A stretch of 64,000 nucleotides of DNA from Aliiroseovarius sp. S1339 (GTDB lineage Bacteria; Pseudomonadota; Alphaproteobacteria; Rhodobacterales; Rhodobacteraceae): the NCBI RefSeq assembly GCF_023195695.1, contig NZ_JALPQG010000009.1:1-64000 (forward strand), read 5' to 3'. The notes under the pieces are model-generated. The model did not search any database and was not told the DNA's origin. It worked only from the letters and a program-made list of their open reading frames with translations. Positions within the stretch are counted from its first letter, which is position 1. Every line of letters begins with the position of its first letter. The position numbers and the translations under genes were made by a program. Positions 27,831-37,959 of this stretch are shown piece after piece.

Positions 27831-29636
27831 TTAAAACGTCCGCGCTTTAGGCGCGATTTTTTTGAGGCTGATACCACCCTCGGTTTCGGTGGTCAGCGGA
27901 TCGGTGATCACCGGGCGATAGGTCAGATCGACCTTGTTGCCATCCACGCGGCTGACGGTATGGACACGCCATTTCTTGTCGTCGCGTTTCGGGAAGTCCT
28001 CGTGGGCGTGTGCCCCGCGGCTTTCTTCGCGCGCTTGGGCCCCGTGGATGGTGGCCAGCGCGTTGGGCATCAGGTTCGCAAGCTCCAATGTCTCCATCAG
28101 GTCCGAGTTCCACACCAGCGAGCGGTCAGTGACAGACAGGTCGTCCATCTTGGCGGCAACCTTGGTCATTGTCTCGACGCCTTCCTTCAATGTCTTGGTT
28201 GTGCGGAAGACGGCAGCATCTGCCTGCATGGCTTTCTGCATCTCAAGACGCAATTCGGCGGTGGGAACAGAGCCCTTAGCGTTGCGCAGCCCGTCGAAGC
28301 GGTCAAACGCTTTATCGACGGAAGGTTGGTTTAGCGTGGGGTTCGCGCTGTCAGCATCGACAATTTTACCGGCGCGGATCGCGGCGGCGCGGCCAAACAC
28401 CACAAGGTCAATCAGCGAGTTCGAGCCAAGGCGGTTGGCGCCGTGAACACTTGCACAGCCCGCTTCGCCCACGGCCATCAGTCCCCGCACAATCGCGGTC
28501 GGGTCGTCCTTGGTCGGGTTCAGCACTTCGCCCCAATAGTTCGTTGGAATACCGCCCATGTTGTAGTGAACTGTCGGCAGAACCGGGATCGGTTCCTTGG
28601 TCACGTCAACGCCCGCAAAAATCTTTGCGCTTTCCGAGATGCCCGGCAGTCGTTCAGCCAGCGCTTCGGACGGCAGGTGGTCAAGGTGTAGGAAGATGTG
28701 ATCTTTTTCGGCCCCCACACCGCGCCCTTCGCGGATCTCCATCGTCATCGAGCGGGACACGTAATCTCGTGGCGCAAGGTCTTTATACTGGGGCGCATAA
28801 CGCTCCATGAACCGTTCACCTTCGCTGTTCACCAGATAGCCGCCTTCGCCGCGCGCACCTTCGGTGATCAGGCAGCCCGACCCGTAAATGCCGGTCGGGT
28901 GAAACTGAACGAACTCCATGTCTTGCAAGGCCAGACCTGCGCGCGCCACCATGCCGCCACCGTCGCCGGTGCAGGTGTGGGCCGAGGTGGCCGAGAAGAA
29001 AGCGCGTCCATAACCGCCGGTGGCCAGAACGACCATCTTGGCGTTGAAAACGTGCATCGTGCCGTCATCGAGCTTCCAGCAGACAACGCCCTGACATTCG
29101 CCGTCGTCGGACATAATCAGGTCGATGGCGAAATACTCGACATAGAATTCTGCGTTGTTCTTTAGCGATTGACCATAGAGCGTGTGCAGAATGGCGTGGC
29201 CGGTCCGGTCCGCGGCGGCACAGGTCCGCTGCACCGGGGGTCCGTCACCAAATTCGGTTGTATGGCCGCCGAAGGGGCGCTGGTAGATCTTGCCTTCTTC
29301 GGTGCGCGAGAAGGGAACGCCGTAATGCTCAAGCTCGTAAACCGCCTTGGGCGCTTCGCGGGCCAGATATTCCATCGCATCCGTGTCGCCCAGCCAGTCC
29401 GAGCCTTTGACGGTGTCATACATGTGCCACTGCCAATTGTCCGGGCCCATGTTGGACAGGGACGCGGCAATGCCGCCTTGTGCGGCCACGGTGTGGGAGC
29501 GGGTCGGGAAAACCTTGGTCACGCAAGCGGTTCGCAGACCCTGTTCGGCCATGCCAAGCGTCGCGCGCAGACCGGCGCCACCGGCACCGACCACGACCAC
29601 GTCATAATCATGCGTTTCGTATTCGTAAGCTGCCAT
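27831..29636 (-). CDS. sdhA: Succinate dehydrogenase flavoprotein subunit
   Basis: 601 residues from ATG 29636 (CGGAG upstream); a longer frame upstream is ignored because it overlaps sdhD. FAD-binding [13 protein letters not shown], the His for covalent FAD in [11 protein letters not shown], the active-site region [13 protein letters not shown] and [19 protein letters not shown] are all present. It oxidises succinate to fumarate in the TCA cycle on the cytoplasmic side of complex II. Confidence 0.99.
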   Translation of the reverse strand: MAAYEYETHDYDVVVVGAGGAGLRATLGMAEQGLRTACVTKVFPTRSHTVAAQGGIAASLSNMGPDNWQWHMYDTVKGSDWLGDTDAMEYLAREAPKAVYELEHYGVPFSRTEEGKIYQRPFGGHTTEFGDGPPVQRTCAAADRTGHAILHTLYGQSLKNNAEFYVEYFAIDLIMSDDGECQGVVCWKLDDGTMHVFNAKMVVLATGGYGRAFFSATSAHTCTGDGGGMVARAGLALQDMEFVQFHPTGIYGSGCLITEGARGEGGYLVNSEGERFMERYAPQYKDLAPRDYVSRSMTMEIREGRGVGAEKDHIFLHLDHLPSEALAERLPGISESAKIFAGVDVTKEPIPVLPTVHYNMGGIPTNYWGEVLNPTKDDPTAIVRGLMAVGEAGCASVHGANRLGSNSLIDLVVFGRAAAIRAGKIVDADSANPTLNQPSVDKAFDRFDGLRNAKGSVPTAELRLEMQKAMQADAAVFRTTKTLKEGVETMTKVAAKMDDLSVTDRSLVWNSDLMETLELANLMPNALATIHGAQAREESRGAHAHEDFPKRDDKKWRVHTVSRVDGNKVDLTYRPVITDPLTTETEGGISLKKIAPKARTF

Positions 29637-29652
29637 TTGGGTTGCTCCGGTC

Positions 29653-30024
29653 TTAAAAGGCGATGCGGGCAAGGCCGTAAAGGCCGATCGCGAGTGTTGT
29701 GTAGGAAAGCGCTGTGCAGAAAATCACCAGGATTTTCTTGGTCATGCCACGCGAATAATCCTCGATAACCACTTGGATGCCGTGACGGAAGTGAACCATT
29801 GCGGTCACAAGGGTCATCGCGGCAACGATGGCTGGGAAGGGGCGATGGTAATAGGCGATGGCCTCTTCATAAGGAAGCCCAAGCGCGCTGCCGAAGGTCA
29901 GCGCGAATAGCGGCATCAGGATCAGAAGGCCGACGGCGGATATTGCCTGTCCCCAGAAGTTTTCGGTACCAGAGCCAGATGCCCCTTTGCCCACAGCGCG
30001 TTTGCGGTCGGTCAGAAAATGCAT
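29653..30024 (-). CDS. sdhD: Succinate dehydrogenase membrane anchor subunit
   Basis: 123 residues with three membrane helices. [15 protein letters not shown] near residue 80 holds the haem b / quinone-site residues. It starts 11 bases after sdhC and has a GGGGG ribosome site. The cytoplasmic N-terminus ([18 protein letters not shown]) is typical of alphaproteobacterial SdhD. Confidence 0.96.
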   Translation of the reverse strand: MHFLTDRKRAVGKGASGSGTENFWGQAISAVGLLILMPLFALTFGSALGLPYEEAIAYYHRPFPAIVAAMTLVTAMVHFRHGIQVVIEDYSRGMTKKILVIFCTALSYTTLAIGLYGLARIAF

Positions 30025-30035
30025 GTCTGTCCCCC

Positions 30036-30419
30036 TTACACGATGATGGCGACGATGATCGCCAGAACGACAGAGCCGAAGATGACGCCAAGGCCCATCT
30101 TTTCGGCAGTGGGAAGGTCAAGGCCGATACCGATATCCCAGATCAGGTGCCGCAGACCGGACAGCGCGTGATAGCACAGCGCCCAGAGCGCCAGGAACAT
30201 GATCACGTCGCCAATGAACGAGGTCATCAGGCCATTGACCAGATCGTAGTAGCCCGGCCCCATCGCCGCTGCGAAAAACCACCACACAACCAAGAAGGCA
30301 GCGCCCAGAAGCGCCACGCCGGTGAGCCGGGCAAAGATCGAGGTCATGGAGGTCAGCTGCGGACGGTAAATCTGCAAATGCGGGGATAGAGGGCGGTTGC
30401 CCCTATTCACGTCGGCCAT
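30036..30419 (-). CDS. sdhC: Succinate dehydrogenase cytochrome b556 subunit
   Basis: 127 residues. RPLSPHLQIYRPQLTSMTSI and the haem-ligand region HALSGLRHLIWD are family signatures; three membrane helices. First gene of sdhCDAB with AGGAGG before ATG 30419. Control is predicted by the tandem TGTGATCACA palindromes 122-155 bases upstream. Confidence 0.97.
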   Translation of the reverse strand: MADVNRGNRPLSPHLQIYRPQLTSMTSIFARLTGVALLGAAFLVVWWFFAAAMGPGYYDLVNGLMTSFIGDVIMFLALWALCYHALSGLRHLIWDIGIGLDLPTAEKMGLGVIFGSVVLAIIVAIIV

Positions 30420-30513
30420 GGCGGCCTCCTTCTGTCAGTTTCGACTGTTGAAGAAGGAATAACGCCTTTTGCGATGCAGAGTCACGCGTTATGGACAGGC
30501 AATATGGGGGAAA

Positions 30514-30522
30514 TTGCGCTAA
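30514..30522 (-). promoter_or_regulatory. TTAGCGCAA element in the sdhC promoter region
   Basis: TTAGCGCAA on the minus strand, centred 30 bp promoter-proximal of the nearer TGTGATCACA operator. The identical nine bases occur downstream of the sucC operators. The form (GCGC core with TTA/TAA arms) resembles LacI-family half-palindromes, so it might be a site for a CceR-like regulator. The same string also occurs by chance in the TPR gene coding region. Confidence 0.3.
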
Positions 30523-30541
30523 CAAAGCCGAAAAATACCCC

Positions 30542-30573
30542 TTGTGATCACAAAATTTCATGATGTGATCACA
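30542..30573 (-). promoter_or_regulatory. Tandem TGTGATCACA operators upstream of sdhC
   Basis: TTGTGATCACAA at 30542-30553 and TGTGATCACA at 30564-30573, both perfect palindromes with centres exactly 21 bp apart (two helical turns). They lie in the 253-base gap between the end of mch and the start of sdhC. The same pair with the same spacing lies upstream of sucC, and a single copy upstream of the GntR/FCD gene. Probable operators for that regulator. Confidence 0.85.
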
Positions 30574-30672
30574 GGATTGAAGCGAATAAGTCTGACAGAA
30601 AAAATCAGACAATGGTCGCGGAACGCTGCAATGCAGCAGGGTCCAAAGCAGTCGACAGGGCGCGCCGACCAC

Positions 30673-31707
30673 TTATTTCGGCATCAGCGCCCAATAGTCC
30701 AGATCCAACATGACCTCGGGCAAATACTTGCCGTCGTCACCTTTCAACGCAAACTCCGTTGCGCCATGTTTTACTGCAACCAGCCGTAAGCGCACAGCCC
30801 CCACGCCCGGCGCGTCAGTGTCGGCCTTGTCCAGCACCTCGGACCATGCGCGGATCGTGTCGCCTGCAAAGCAGGGGTTCGCGTGCGCGCCGCCGTTTAG
30901 CCCAACGATCATCTGTGCGTTCGCCAGCCCGTTGAAGGACAACGCCCGCGCCATCGAAATCACATGCCCACCATAGATCAAGCGCTGCCCATCGGGACGG
31001 AAGGTTGCGTCGAAATGCACCTTGGCGGTGTTCTGCCACAAGCGCGTGGCGATCATGTGTTCGGCTTCTTCAACTGTGACGCCATCCACGTGGTCGATCT
31101 TTTCGCCGACCTCATAATCGCCCCAACAGTGAGGTTCTCCTGCCAGCGTGAAATCGTAGTCCTCAAACGACAACCCATTAGGGATCACCAGATCGCCAGC
31201 TTCCAGCGTGGTTTTCAGGTCGGGGATGACAGTTTCTGGTGCGGGCGCGTCCAAATCGTTCTTGCGCACCATCACCCAGCGCACATATTCCAACACCGGC
31301 TCGCCCACTTGGTTCACACCACGCGTGCGCACCCAGACCACGCCCGATTTACCGTTGGAGTTTTGTTTCAGCCCGATCACCTCGGACGAGGATCGCAGCG
31401 TGTCACCGGGATAGACCGGTTTCAGCCAGCGGCCTTCGGCATAGCCAAGATTTGCCACTGCGTTCAGTGAAATATCGGGAACGGTTTTGCCAAACACCAC
31501 GTGGAACGCGATCAGGTCGTCAATCGGTGACCCTTCCAACCCGCAAGCGCCTGCGAATTCGTCTGACGAATACAGTGCGTGGCGGGCAGGATACAGTGCG
31601 TGATACAGCGCGCGTTCGCCTTCGGCCACGGTGCGCGGCACGGCGTGGTGGATCACGTCGCCCAGCTTGTAGTCCTCAAAGAAGCGGCCCGGATTGGTTT
31701 TCGCCAT
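30673..31707 (-). CDS. mch: Mesaconyl-CoA hydratase (MaoC-like)
   Basis: 344 residues from ATG 31707, which overlaps the preceding gene's stop (ATGA) and has GGAGACC upstream; a longer frame is rejected. Two MaoC-like hot-dog halves begin with NPGRFFEDYKLGDVIHHAVP and SFEDYDFTLAGEP. Length and opening match mesaconyl-CoA (2-methylfumaryl-CoA) hydratase. That enzyme makes beta-methylmalyl-CoA in the ethylmalonyl-CoA pathway for acetate assimilation. The malyl-CoA thioesterase gene lies in the same run, supporting the assignment over a generic MaoC dehydratase. Confidence 0.88.
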   Translation of the reverse strand: MAKTNPGRFFEDYKLGDVIHHAVPRTVAEGERALYHALYPARHALYSSDEFAGACGLEGSPIDDLIAFHVVFGKTVPDISLNAVANLGYAEGRWLKPVYPGDTLRSSSEVIGLKQNSNGKSGVVWVRTRGVNQVGEPVLEYVRWVMVRKNDLDAPAPETVIPDLKTTLEAGDLVIPNGLSFEDYDFTLAGEPHCWGDYEVGEKIDHVDGVTVEEAEHMIATRLWQNTAKVHFDATFRPDGQRLIYGGHVISMARALSFNGLANAQMIVGLNGGAHANPCFAGDTIRAWSEVLDKADTDAPGVGAVRLRLVAVKHGATEFALKGDDGKYLPEVMLDLDYWALMPK

Positions 31708-31910
31708 CAGTGGTCTCCGAGTTTTGTGTCGGGGGTGTAGTCGCCCGGCACGACCTTCACCACCGCTTGCGCGCAACGCATCACACCGGTAGAGGCGTCG
31801 TGGGCATAGGCGGGATCGCCATGCAATTCCCAGCCTTTGTTCAAGGCTGCGGTCACTTTGTGGCAAAACGCCGAGGTGTCGTCTTCTGTCAGCAGGCGAT
31901 AGAGTTTCAT
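31707..31910 (-). CDS. Small DUF1737-family protein
   Basis: 67 residues from ATG 31910, beginning MKLYRLLTEDDTSAFCHKVT and containing LNKGWELHGDPAYA. This is the compact DUF1737 pattern found in short proteins of unknown function. It is squeezed between nnrU (two bases after its stop) and mch (four-base overlap), so all are translated from one message. Whether it acts in CoA-ester metabolism is unknown. Confidence 0.8.
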   Translation of the reverse strand: MKLYRLLTEDDTSAFCHKVTAALNKGWELHGDPAYAHDASTGVMRCAQAVVKVVPGDYTPDTKLGDH

Positions 31911-31912
31911 GT

Positions 31913-32461
31913 CTACCCTCCGAATACCGACGGCCCGATCAACCCGTGGATCAGCCCGATGATCAGGGTCAGCACAAGCGCCGCCCCAAGAAACATGCCG
32001 TCTTTGGCAATTGTGCCTTTCGGGTTCGGCGTCCAGTTCGGCTCGGCGCGGTTGATCACGATCACTTCGGCCACCGCCCAAATCGTCAGCCCGCCAAACA
32101 GCACAATCGAGGCCATATCCGGGTTCACAACGATATGCGCGACGGACCAGATGATGAAGCCGGTCAGCATCGGGTGGCGCATCTTGTAAAACAGCGCGCC
32201 TTTCGAGGGGCCGGGGCTCATGAAGTAAATCGCGAACACGATCGCCAGATTGTTGATGTGTTTCAGGAATGACGGATAGGTCAGCAGATCATAGCTTTCG
32301 ACGCTGCGATACCCGATCACCATCAGGACGATGCTGGCGACGAGGATCAGCGCCGACGTCCCTTTTGCCTTGTCGCCCATCGCGGCGTGGCGCGCGGGCA
32401 GGGCGCGTTTCCAGAAATGCCCAGCATACCAAAGTGCTAAACCGATGATCAGGATGGTCAT
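31913..32461 (-). CDS. NnrU-family membrane protein
   Basis: 182 residues, about six membrane helices. KMRHPMLTGFIIWSVAHIVV is the core of the NnrU / isoprenylcysteine-methyltransferase-like membrane family. NnrU was named for nitric oxide reductase regulons, but most members have no proven role and no denitrification genes lie here. It sits between mcl2 (14 bases) and the DUF1737 gene in the mch run. GGCGGAG precedes ATG 32461. Confidence 0.82.
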   Translation of the reverse strand: MTILIIGLALWYAGHFWKRALPARHAAMGDKAKGTSALILVASIVLMVIGYRSVESYDLLTYPSFLKHINNLAIVFAIYFMSPGPSKGALFYKMRHPMLTGFIIWSVAHIVVNPDMASIVLFGGLTIWAVAEVIVINRAEPNWTPNPKGTIAKDGMFLGAALVLTLIIGLIHGLIGPSVFGG

Positions 32462-32475
32462 GTGCGTTCTCCGCC

Positions 32476-33324
32476 TTATTTTGCCATGTCGGCAATGGCC
32501 TTTGCTTTGGCCAGAATGCCCTTTGCCGTCACAACATGCAGGTTTTCGACAATTTTACCATCCACAACCGCGACGCCTTGGCCCGACGCCTCGGCGTCCT
32601 CAAACGCGGCGATCTGGCGCTGGGCGAGGTCGATCTCATCTTCGGACGGGGCGAAGGCGGTGTTGGCGATGTCCAGTTGCGCCGGGTGGATCAGAGTTTT
32701 GCCGTCCATGCCCATGTCGCGCCCTTGATCGCATTCGGCGCGCAGTCCCTCATCGTCCTTGAAGGCATTATAGACGCCGTCGATGATCACCACGCCGTGG
32801 GCCTTGGCGGCCAACAAGCACAGATGCAACCCGCCCATCATCGGCAGGCGGTCCGCGCGGAAACGGGTGTTGAGTTCCTTGGCAAGGTCATTGGTGCCCA
32901 TAACGAAGCCCTTAAGGCGCGGGTGGGCGGCGATCTCGGCGGCGTTCAACATGCCCAACGGTGTTTCCATCATCGCCCACAGGTCCACGTCGGGGATCAG
33001 GGCGGCCAACTCGTCCAGTTGCGCGGCATTGTCCACCTTGGGCATCAGGATCGCGTCAACATCGGCACCAACAAAGGCGGCCACATCATCCTTGCCCCAT
33101 TTGGTATCAAACCCGTTGATACGGACGATCTTGGCGCGGTTGCCATAGCCACCCTTGTCCAGTTCCGCCTTCAGGGTCGCGCGGGCATCGACCTTGGCGT
33201 CGGGTGCTACGGCATCTTCAAGGTCGAAGATAATCGCATCGGCGGGCAGCGTGCGGGCTTTCTCCAACGCACGCTCTTTCGAGCCGGGGATATAAAGGAC
33301 GGAACGATAGGGACGAGTGGACAT
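32476..33324 (-). CDS. mcl2: (3S)-malyl-CoA thioesterase (Mcl2, CitE-like)
   Basis: 282 residues from ATG 33324 (GGAGG upstream). CitE/malyl-CoA-lyase fold: YRSVLYIPGSKERALEKAR, IIFDLEDAV with the Mg-binding Asp/Glu, and METPLGMLNA. The opening and the short length fit the Mcl2 malyl-CoA thioesterase of Rhodobacter sphaeroides rather than the longer Mcl1 lyase, as I recall them. It hydrolyses malyl-CoA to malate in the ethylmalonyl-CoA pathway. First gene of the mcl2-nnrU-DUF1737-mch run. Confidence 0.82.
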   Translation of the reverse strand: MSTRPYRSVLYIPGSKERALEKARTLPADAIIFDLEDAVAPDAKVDARATLKAELDKGGYGNRAKIVRINGFDTKWGKDDVAAFVGADVDAILMPKVDNAAQLDELAALIPDVDLWAMMETPLGMLNAAEIAAHPRLKGFVMGTNDLAKELNTRFRADRLPMMGGLHLCLLAAKAHGVVIIDGVYNAFKDDEGLRAECDQGRDMGMDGKTLIHPAQLDIANTAFAPSEDEIDLAQRQIAAFEDAEASGQGVAVVDGKIVENLHVVTAKGILAKAKAIADMAK

Positions 33325-33337
33325 GATTCTGGACCTC

Positions 33338-33352
33338 CGCAATATTGTTGCG
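33338..33352. promoter_or_regulatory. Inverted repeat CGCAA-N5-TTGCG before mcl2
   Basis: A perfect five-base inverted repeat centred 21 bases before the mcl2 ATG, adjacent to its Shine-Dalgarno sequence. It could be an operator; the TTGC arms recall, weakly, sites of short-chain acyl-CoA regulators (RamB/PccR type). Confidence 0.25.
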
Positions 33353-33429
33353 CAAGGGACCACATCTGCGCACCAATCCGCAAGGCCAGATCTGCCGCAT
33401 TGCAGAAAATCTTGGAAAACGGGCGCGGA

Positions 33430-34188
33430 TTAGGTCAGCCCTTCCCATATCAGCTTTGTGCCAGTGAGGATCAGGAACAGATAAGTGAAGGCGAAAAAGC
33501 CACGTTCGGACAGGCGGTGGTGCATATGCACACCGATCCAGACGCCGATGATCGCAAATGGGATCAGAAACAGATCGGCCTTGGCGGTCTGCCATGTGAA
33601 TATCCCGAGTGCGAAATAGGGGATGAATTTCAGAAGGTTGATCGCCCAGAAACTGATGACCGTCGTGGACTGAAAGGTGGTCTTGTCAAGGCGTCGCGAC
33701 AGCAGAAACACGGCTGCGGGCGGGCCACCTGCATGGCTGATGAAGCTGGTGAAGCCTGCGATCAAGCCCCAGAACCCACCCATGCCCGCAGACATTGGGT
33801 TCGGCGCAGGCTTGATCCAGCCGCGAGACTTTGCCGCCTGAAACGCGACGAACCCGACCGCGATCAGGCCGATCAGCAGCCGAAAGATGTCGGGATTGGC
33901 GATGGAATACAAAAGCGCCCCAATCGCGACGCCGGGAACCGCGCCCAGCACCAGAGCCTTGGCCGACGGCGTATCCCATTTGCGCCAATAGGGTTTCAGC
34001 GCGGTCACATCCATCAGCATCAGAAGCGGCAGCATCAGGCCGATGGCCGCCCCCGGCTCCAGAATCAGCGCCAGAAGCGGGGTCGCCGCAAATGCCGCCC
34101 CTGACCCGAAGCCCCCCTTGGAAATACCTGCAAAGATCACCGCAGGGATCGCAAAGGCAAAGAATGTAAGGTCAAGTGCCTCGGGCAT
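33430..34188 (-). CDS. TauE/SafE-family membrane transporter
   Basis: 252 residues from ATG 34188; the open frame extends 26 codons further without support. About eight membrane helices in two TauE-type halves (FAGISKGGFGSGAAFAATPL and SFISHAGGPPAAVFLL). The family exports sulfite, sulfoacetate or related organic anions; the substrate here is unknown. It is divergent from mdh and 105 bases upstream of mcl2. Confidence 0.85.
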   Translation of the reverse strand: MPEALDLTFFAFAIPAVIFAGISKGGFGSGAAFAATPLLALILEPGAAIGLMLPLLMLMDVTALKPYWRKWDTPSAKALVLGAVPGVAIGALLYSIANPDIFRLLIGLIAVGFVAFQAAKSRGWIKPAPNPMSAGMGGFWGLIAGFTSFISHAGGPPAAVFLLSRRLDKTTFQSTTVISFWAINLLKFIPYFALGIFTWQTAKADLFLIPFAIIGVWIGVHMHHRLSERGFFAFTYLFLILTGTKLIWEGLT

Positions 34189-34331
34189 GGGATGCGCCTC
34201 AAACCGCTGGAAAACGTGTGTTTTAGCGCTATCGCGAACGGGGTTCTGAGGCAAGGACTGCGTCACGCCGCGCTGCAGCGCTCTTGCGCGAACGCTATAT
34301 TCGGACTACGCATGCGCCCGAAAACAACTGA

Positions 34332-35309
<978 letters not shown>

Positions 35310-35329
35310 TCATTCTTCCAAATGGAATT

Positions 35330-35359
35330 GGGGCGTCCTTCATTCGGGGCGCCCTTTTT
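35330..35359 (+). terminator. Terminator of mdh
   Basis: GGGCGTCC (35331-35338) pairs, with one G-U, with GGGCGCCC (35347-35354), followed by five T. Confidence 0.88.
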
Positions 35360-35422
35360 CATTTCGCCAAAGCGCCTTTAGAATCACGAGATTGCCAACT
35401 TGACGCCTGCGCCAAGTAATTT

Positions 35423-35453
35423 TGTGATCACAGCATTTTGACGTGTGATCACA
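35423..35453 (+). promoter_or_regulatory. Tandem TGTGATCACA operators upstream of sucC
   Basis: Perfect palindromes TGTGATCACA at 35423-35432 and 35444-35453, centres exactly 21 bp apart, 113 bases before the sucC ATG. The arrangement is the same as upstream of sdhC. Probable binding sites of the GntR/FCD regulator encoded at 47755-48408. Confidence 0.87.
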
Positions 35454-35464
35454 AAAAGGCGGGT

Positions 35465-35473
35465 TTAGCGCAA
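35465..35473 (+). promoter_or_regulatory. TTAGCGCAA element in the sucC promoter region
   Basis: TTAGCGCAA, its GCGC core centred 21 bp downstream of the proximal TGTGATCACA operator, so three elements sit at 21-bp steps. The same string is in the sdhC promoter region at a 30-bp step. Possible second-regulator site. Confidence 0.3.
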
Positions 35474-35565
35474 AAATCCACCTTTTTCGCAGAAAACAAT
35501 TCCGACGACCCTGACAGTTGTGCATGGTGTCCCCGACCAAATGGACCAACTGGATAGGATGATTT

Positions 35566-36759
35566 ATGAACATTCATGAATACCAGGCGAAAGCCCTTCT
35601 GAAATCCTACGGTGCCCCCGTTTCCGACGGCCGCCCCGTATTGAGAGCAGAAGAAGCCAAGACCGCGGCAGGTGAACTCGACGGCCCCCTTTGGGTGGTC
35701 AAAGCGCAAATCCACGCAGGTGGCCGCGGCAAGGGCTCGTTCAAGGAAGCCGGCGCTGGCGAAAAAGGCGGTGTGCGCCTGACCAAATCGGTGGAAGAAG
35801 CTGCCGAGGAAGCCAAGAAAATGCTGGGCCGCACACTTGTGACCCACCAGACCGGCCCGGCGGGCAAGCAAGTCAACCGCATCTATATCGAAGCTGGTTC
35901 CGGCATCGAGCGTGAGCTTTACCTCGCTCTGCTGGTTGACCGCCAAACATCGCGCATTTCGTTCGTCTGCTCGACCGAAGGCGGCATGGACATTGAAGAG
36001 GTTGCAGCCGCGACCCCCGATAAAATCCTGAGCTTCTCGGTCGACCCCGCGACGGGTTACCAGGGCTTCCACGGCCGCCGCATCGCGTTTTCGCTGGGCC
36101 TTGAAGGCCCGCAGATCAAGCAGTGCGTGAAACTGATGGGCCAGCTTTACCAAGCCTTCGTCGAGAAGGACATGGAGATGCTGGAAATCAACCCGCTGAT
36201 CGTTTCCGATAGCGGTGATCTGAAAGTGCTGGATGCGAAAGTCAGCTTTGACGGCAACGCGCTCTACCGCCACGCCGATATTGCAGAACTGCGCGACACT
36301 ACCGAAGAAGACCCCAAAGAGCTGGAAGCGTCGAAATACGACCTGAACTACATCGCTTTGGACGGTGAAATTGGCTGCATGGTGAACGGTGCGGGCCTTG
36401 CGATGGCCACGATGGACATCATCAAACTTTACGGTGCCGAGCCTGCCAACTTCCTTGACGTCGGTGGTGGCGCGACCAAAGAGAAAGTCACTGAGGCGTT
36501 CAAGATCATCACCTCGGACCCCAACGTGAAGGGCATCCTTGTGAACATCTTCGGCGGCATCATGCGCTGTGACGTCATCGCTGAAGGCGTTGTCGCGGCT
36601 GTGAAAGAAGTGGGCCTGCAGGTTCCGCTGGTTGTGCGCCTTGAAGGCACCAACGTGGAAGCCGGCAAAGACATCATCAACAACTCAGACGTTGATGTGA
36701 TCGCTGCCGACAACCTGTCGGACGGTGCAGAGAAAATCGTGAAAGCGGTGAAGGGTTAA
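35566..36759 (+). CDS. sucC: Succinyl-CoA synthetase beta subunit
   Basis: 397 residues. The N-terminal ATP-grasp start [19 protein letters not shown], the ligase region [21 protein letters not shown], and [15 protein letters not shown] near the C-terminus are intact. With SucD it interconverts succinyl-CoA and succinate with nucleotide phosphorylation. A small lipoprotein gene follows after five bases, then sucD. Confidence 0.99.
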   Translation: MNIHEYQAKALLKSYGAPVSDGRPVLRAEEAKTAAGELDGPLWVVKAQIHAGGRGKGSFKEAGAGEKGGVRLTKSVEEAAEEAKKMLGRTLVTHQTGPAGKQVNRIYIEAGSGIERELYLALLVDRQTSRISFVCSTEGGMDIEEVAAATPDKILSFSVDPATGYQGFHGRRIAFSLGLEGPQIKQCVKLMGQLYQAFVEKDMEMLEINPLIVSDSGDLKVLDAKVSFDGNALYRHADIAELRDTTEEDPKELEASKYDLNYIALDGEIGCMVNGAGLAMATMDIIKLYGAEPANFLDVGGGATKEKVTEAFKIITSDPNVKGILVNIFGGIMRCDVIAEGVVAAVKEVGLQVPLVVRLEGTNVEAGKDIINNSDVDVIAADNLSDGAEKIVKAVKG

Positions 36760-36764
36760 GCCTG

Positions 36765-36989
36765 ATGCGGAAGATCTTAGTGTCAGTAGCGCTACTTGCG
36801 ACAGTTTCTGGATGCGTCAAGTATCCCGATGCTCCAAGCGCAACAGCTTCTGAACGTCCTTCAATCACATTGTCCTGCCCAAATGGGCCAGACATGGAGA
36901 CACTTATGGCAGAAGCGCGACTGCGCAATGCTCCTGTGGCCTGTGACGATGGCGAGAACACTTGGGTTGTTACTCCGCAGACTACCTAA
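36765..36989 (+). CDS. Small putative lipoprotein between sucC and sucD
   Basis: 74 residues. MRKILVSVALLATVSGC is a lipoprotein signal with a lipobox ending at C17, after which about 57 mature residues contain two more Cys (SLSCPN is not exact; TLSCPNGPD and PVACDDGENTW are). I do not recognise the family. Five bases separate it from sucC and 74 bases from sucD, so it is co-transcribed with the succinyl-CoA synthetase genes. No enzymatic link between an envelope lipoprotein and this cytoplasmic enzyme is known. Confidence 0.7.
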   Translation: MRKILVSVALLATVSGCVKYPDAPSATASERPSITLSCPNGPDMETLMAEARLRNAPVACDDGENTWVVTPQTT

Positions 36990-37063
36990 TCGCACGTTGG
37001 AACCTGCCTTTTCGGAGAGACTCGGAAGCCGGCAAAAAAACGAATTATTAAGGAGACTACCAC

Positions 37064-37948
37064 ATGGCAGTCCTTATCGACGAAAATACCAAGGTCATCT
37101 GTCAGGGCTTCACTGGCTCGCAGGGTACCTTTCACTCGGAACAGGCTATTGCATATGGCACCAAAATGGTCGGCGGTGTGACACCGGGCAAAGGTGGGCA
37201 GACGCATCTGGGCCTTCCGGTCTTCAACTCGGTGCATGAGGCCAAGCACGTCACCGAAGCCAACGCTTCCGTGATCTATGTGCCGCCGCCCTTCGCAGCG
37301 GACTCGATCCTTGAAGCGATCGACGCTGAGATGGAACTGATCGTCTGTATCACCGAAGGCATTCCGGTGCTGGACATGATGCGCGTTCAGCGTGCGCTGG
37401 ACGGCTCGAAAAGCCGCCTCATTGGCCCGAACTGCCCCGGTGTCATCACGCCCGACGCCTGCAAGATCGGCATCATGCCCGGCCACATCCACAAGCGTGG
37501 TTCGGTCGGTGTCGTGTCGCGCTCCGGTACGCTGACATATGAGGCTGTGAAGCAGACCTCGGATATTGGTCTGGGCCAGTCGACCGCTGTCGGCATCGGT
37601 GGCGACCCCATCAAAGGCACCGAGCATATCGACGTGCTGGACATGTTCCTGGACGACGACGAGACGCAGTCGATCATCATGATTGGCGAAATCGGTGGCT
37701 CGGCCGAAGAAGAAGCGGCTGAATTTCTGGCGGACCAGAAGAAAAAAGGTCGCTGGAAGCCGGTTGCAGGCTTCATCGCTGGCCGCACGGCGCCTCCGGG
37801 TCGTCGGATGGGCCACGCTGGTGCCATCGTTGCTGGTGGTAAAGGCGGGGCCGAGGACAAGATCGAAGCCATGCGCGCCGCAGGTATTGTTGTTGCAGAC
37901 AGCCCCGCTACACTGGGCGAGGCCGTGCTGGAAGCGATCGCCAAATAA
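37064..37948 (+). CDS. sucD: Succinyl-CoA synthetase alpha subunit
   Basis: 294 residues. CoA-binding [24 protein letters not shown], and the active-site His (phosphorylated during catalysis) in [13 protein letters not shown]. Pairs with SucC. AAGGAG precedes ATG 37064. A strong hairpin with a short T run follows, before sucA. Confidence 0.99.
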   Translation: MAVLIDENTKVICQGFTGSQGTFHSEQAIAYGTKMVGGVTPGKGGQTHLGLPVFNSVHEAKHVTEANASVIYVPPPFAADSILEAIDAEMELIVCITEGIPVLDMMRVQRALDGSKSRLIGPNCPGVITPDACKIGIMPGHIHKRGSVGVVSRSGTLTYEAVKQTSDIGLGQSTAVGIGGDPIKGTEHIDVLDMFLDDDETQSIIMIGEIGGSAEEEAAEFLADQKKKGRWKPVAGFIAGRTAPPGRRMGHAGAIVAGGKGGAEDKIEAMRAAGIVVADSPATLGEAVLEAIAK

Positions 37949-37959
37949 ACAAAGCACTT

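Noticed and set aside
31708-31866. N-terminal extension of mch
   Set aside because: It would overlap the DUF1737 gene for most of its length; ATG 31707 has GGAGACC and the conserved opening.
32536-34104. 522-codon plus-strand open frame across mcl2 and tauE
   Set aside because: It is antisense to two well-supported genes and gives no recognisable domain; long shadows are expected at this GC content.
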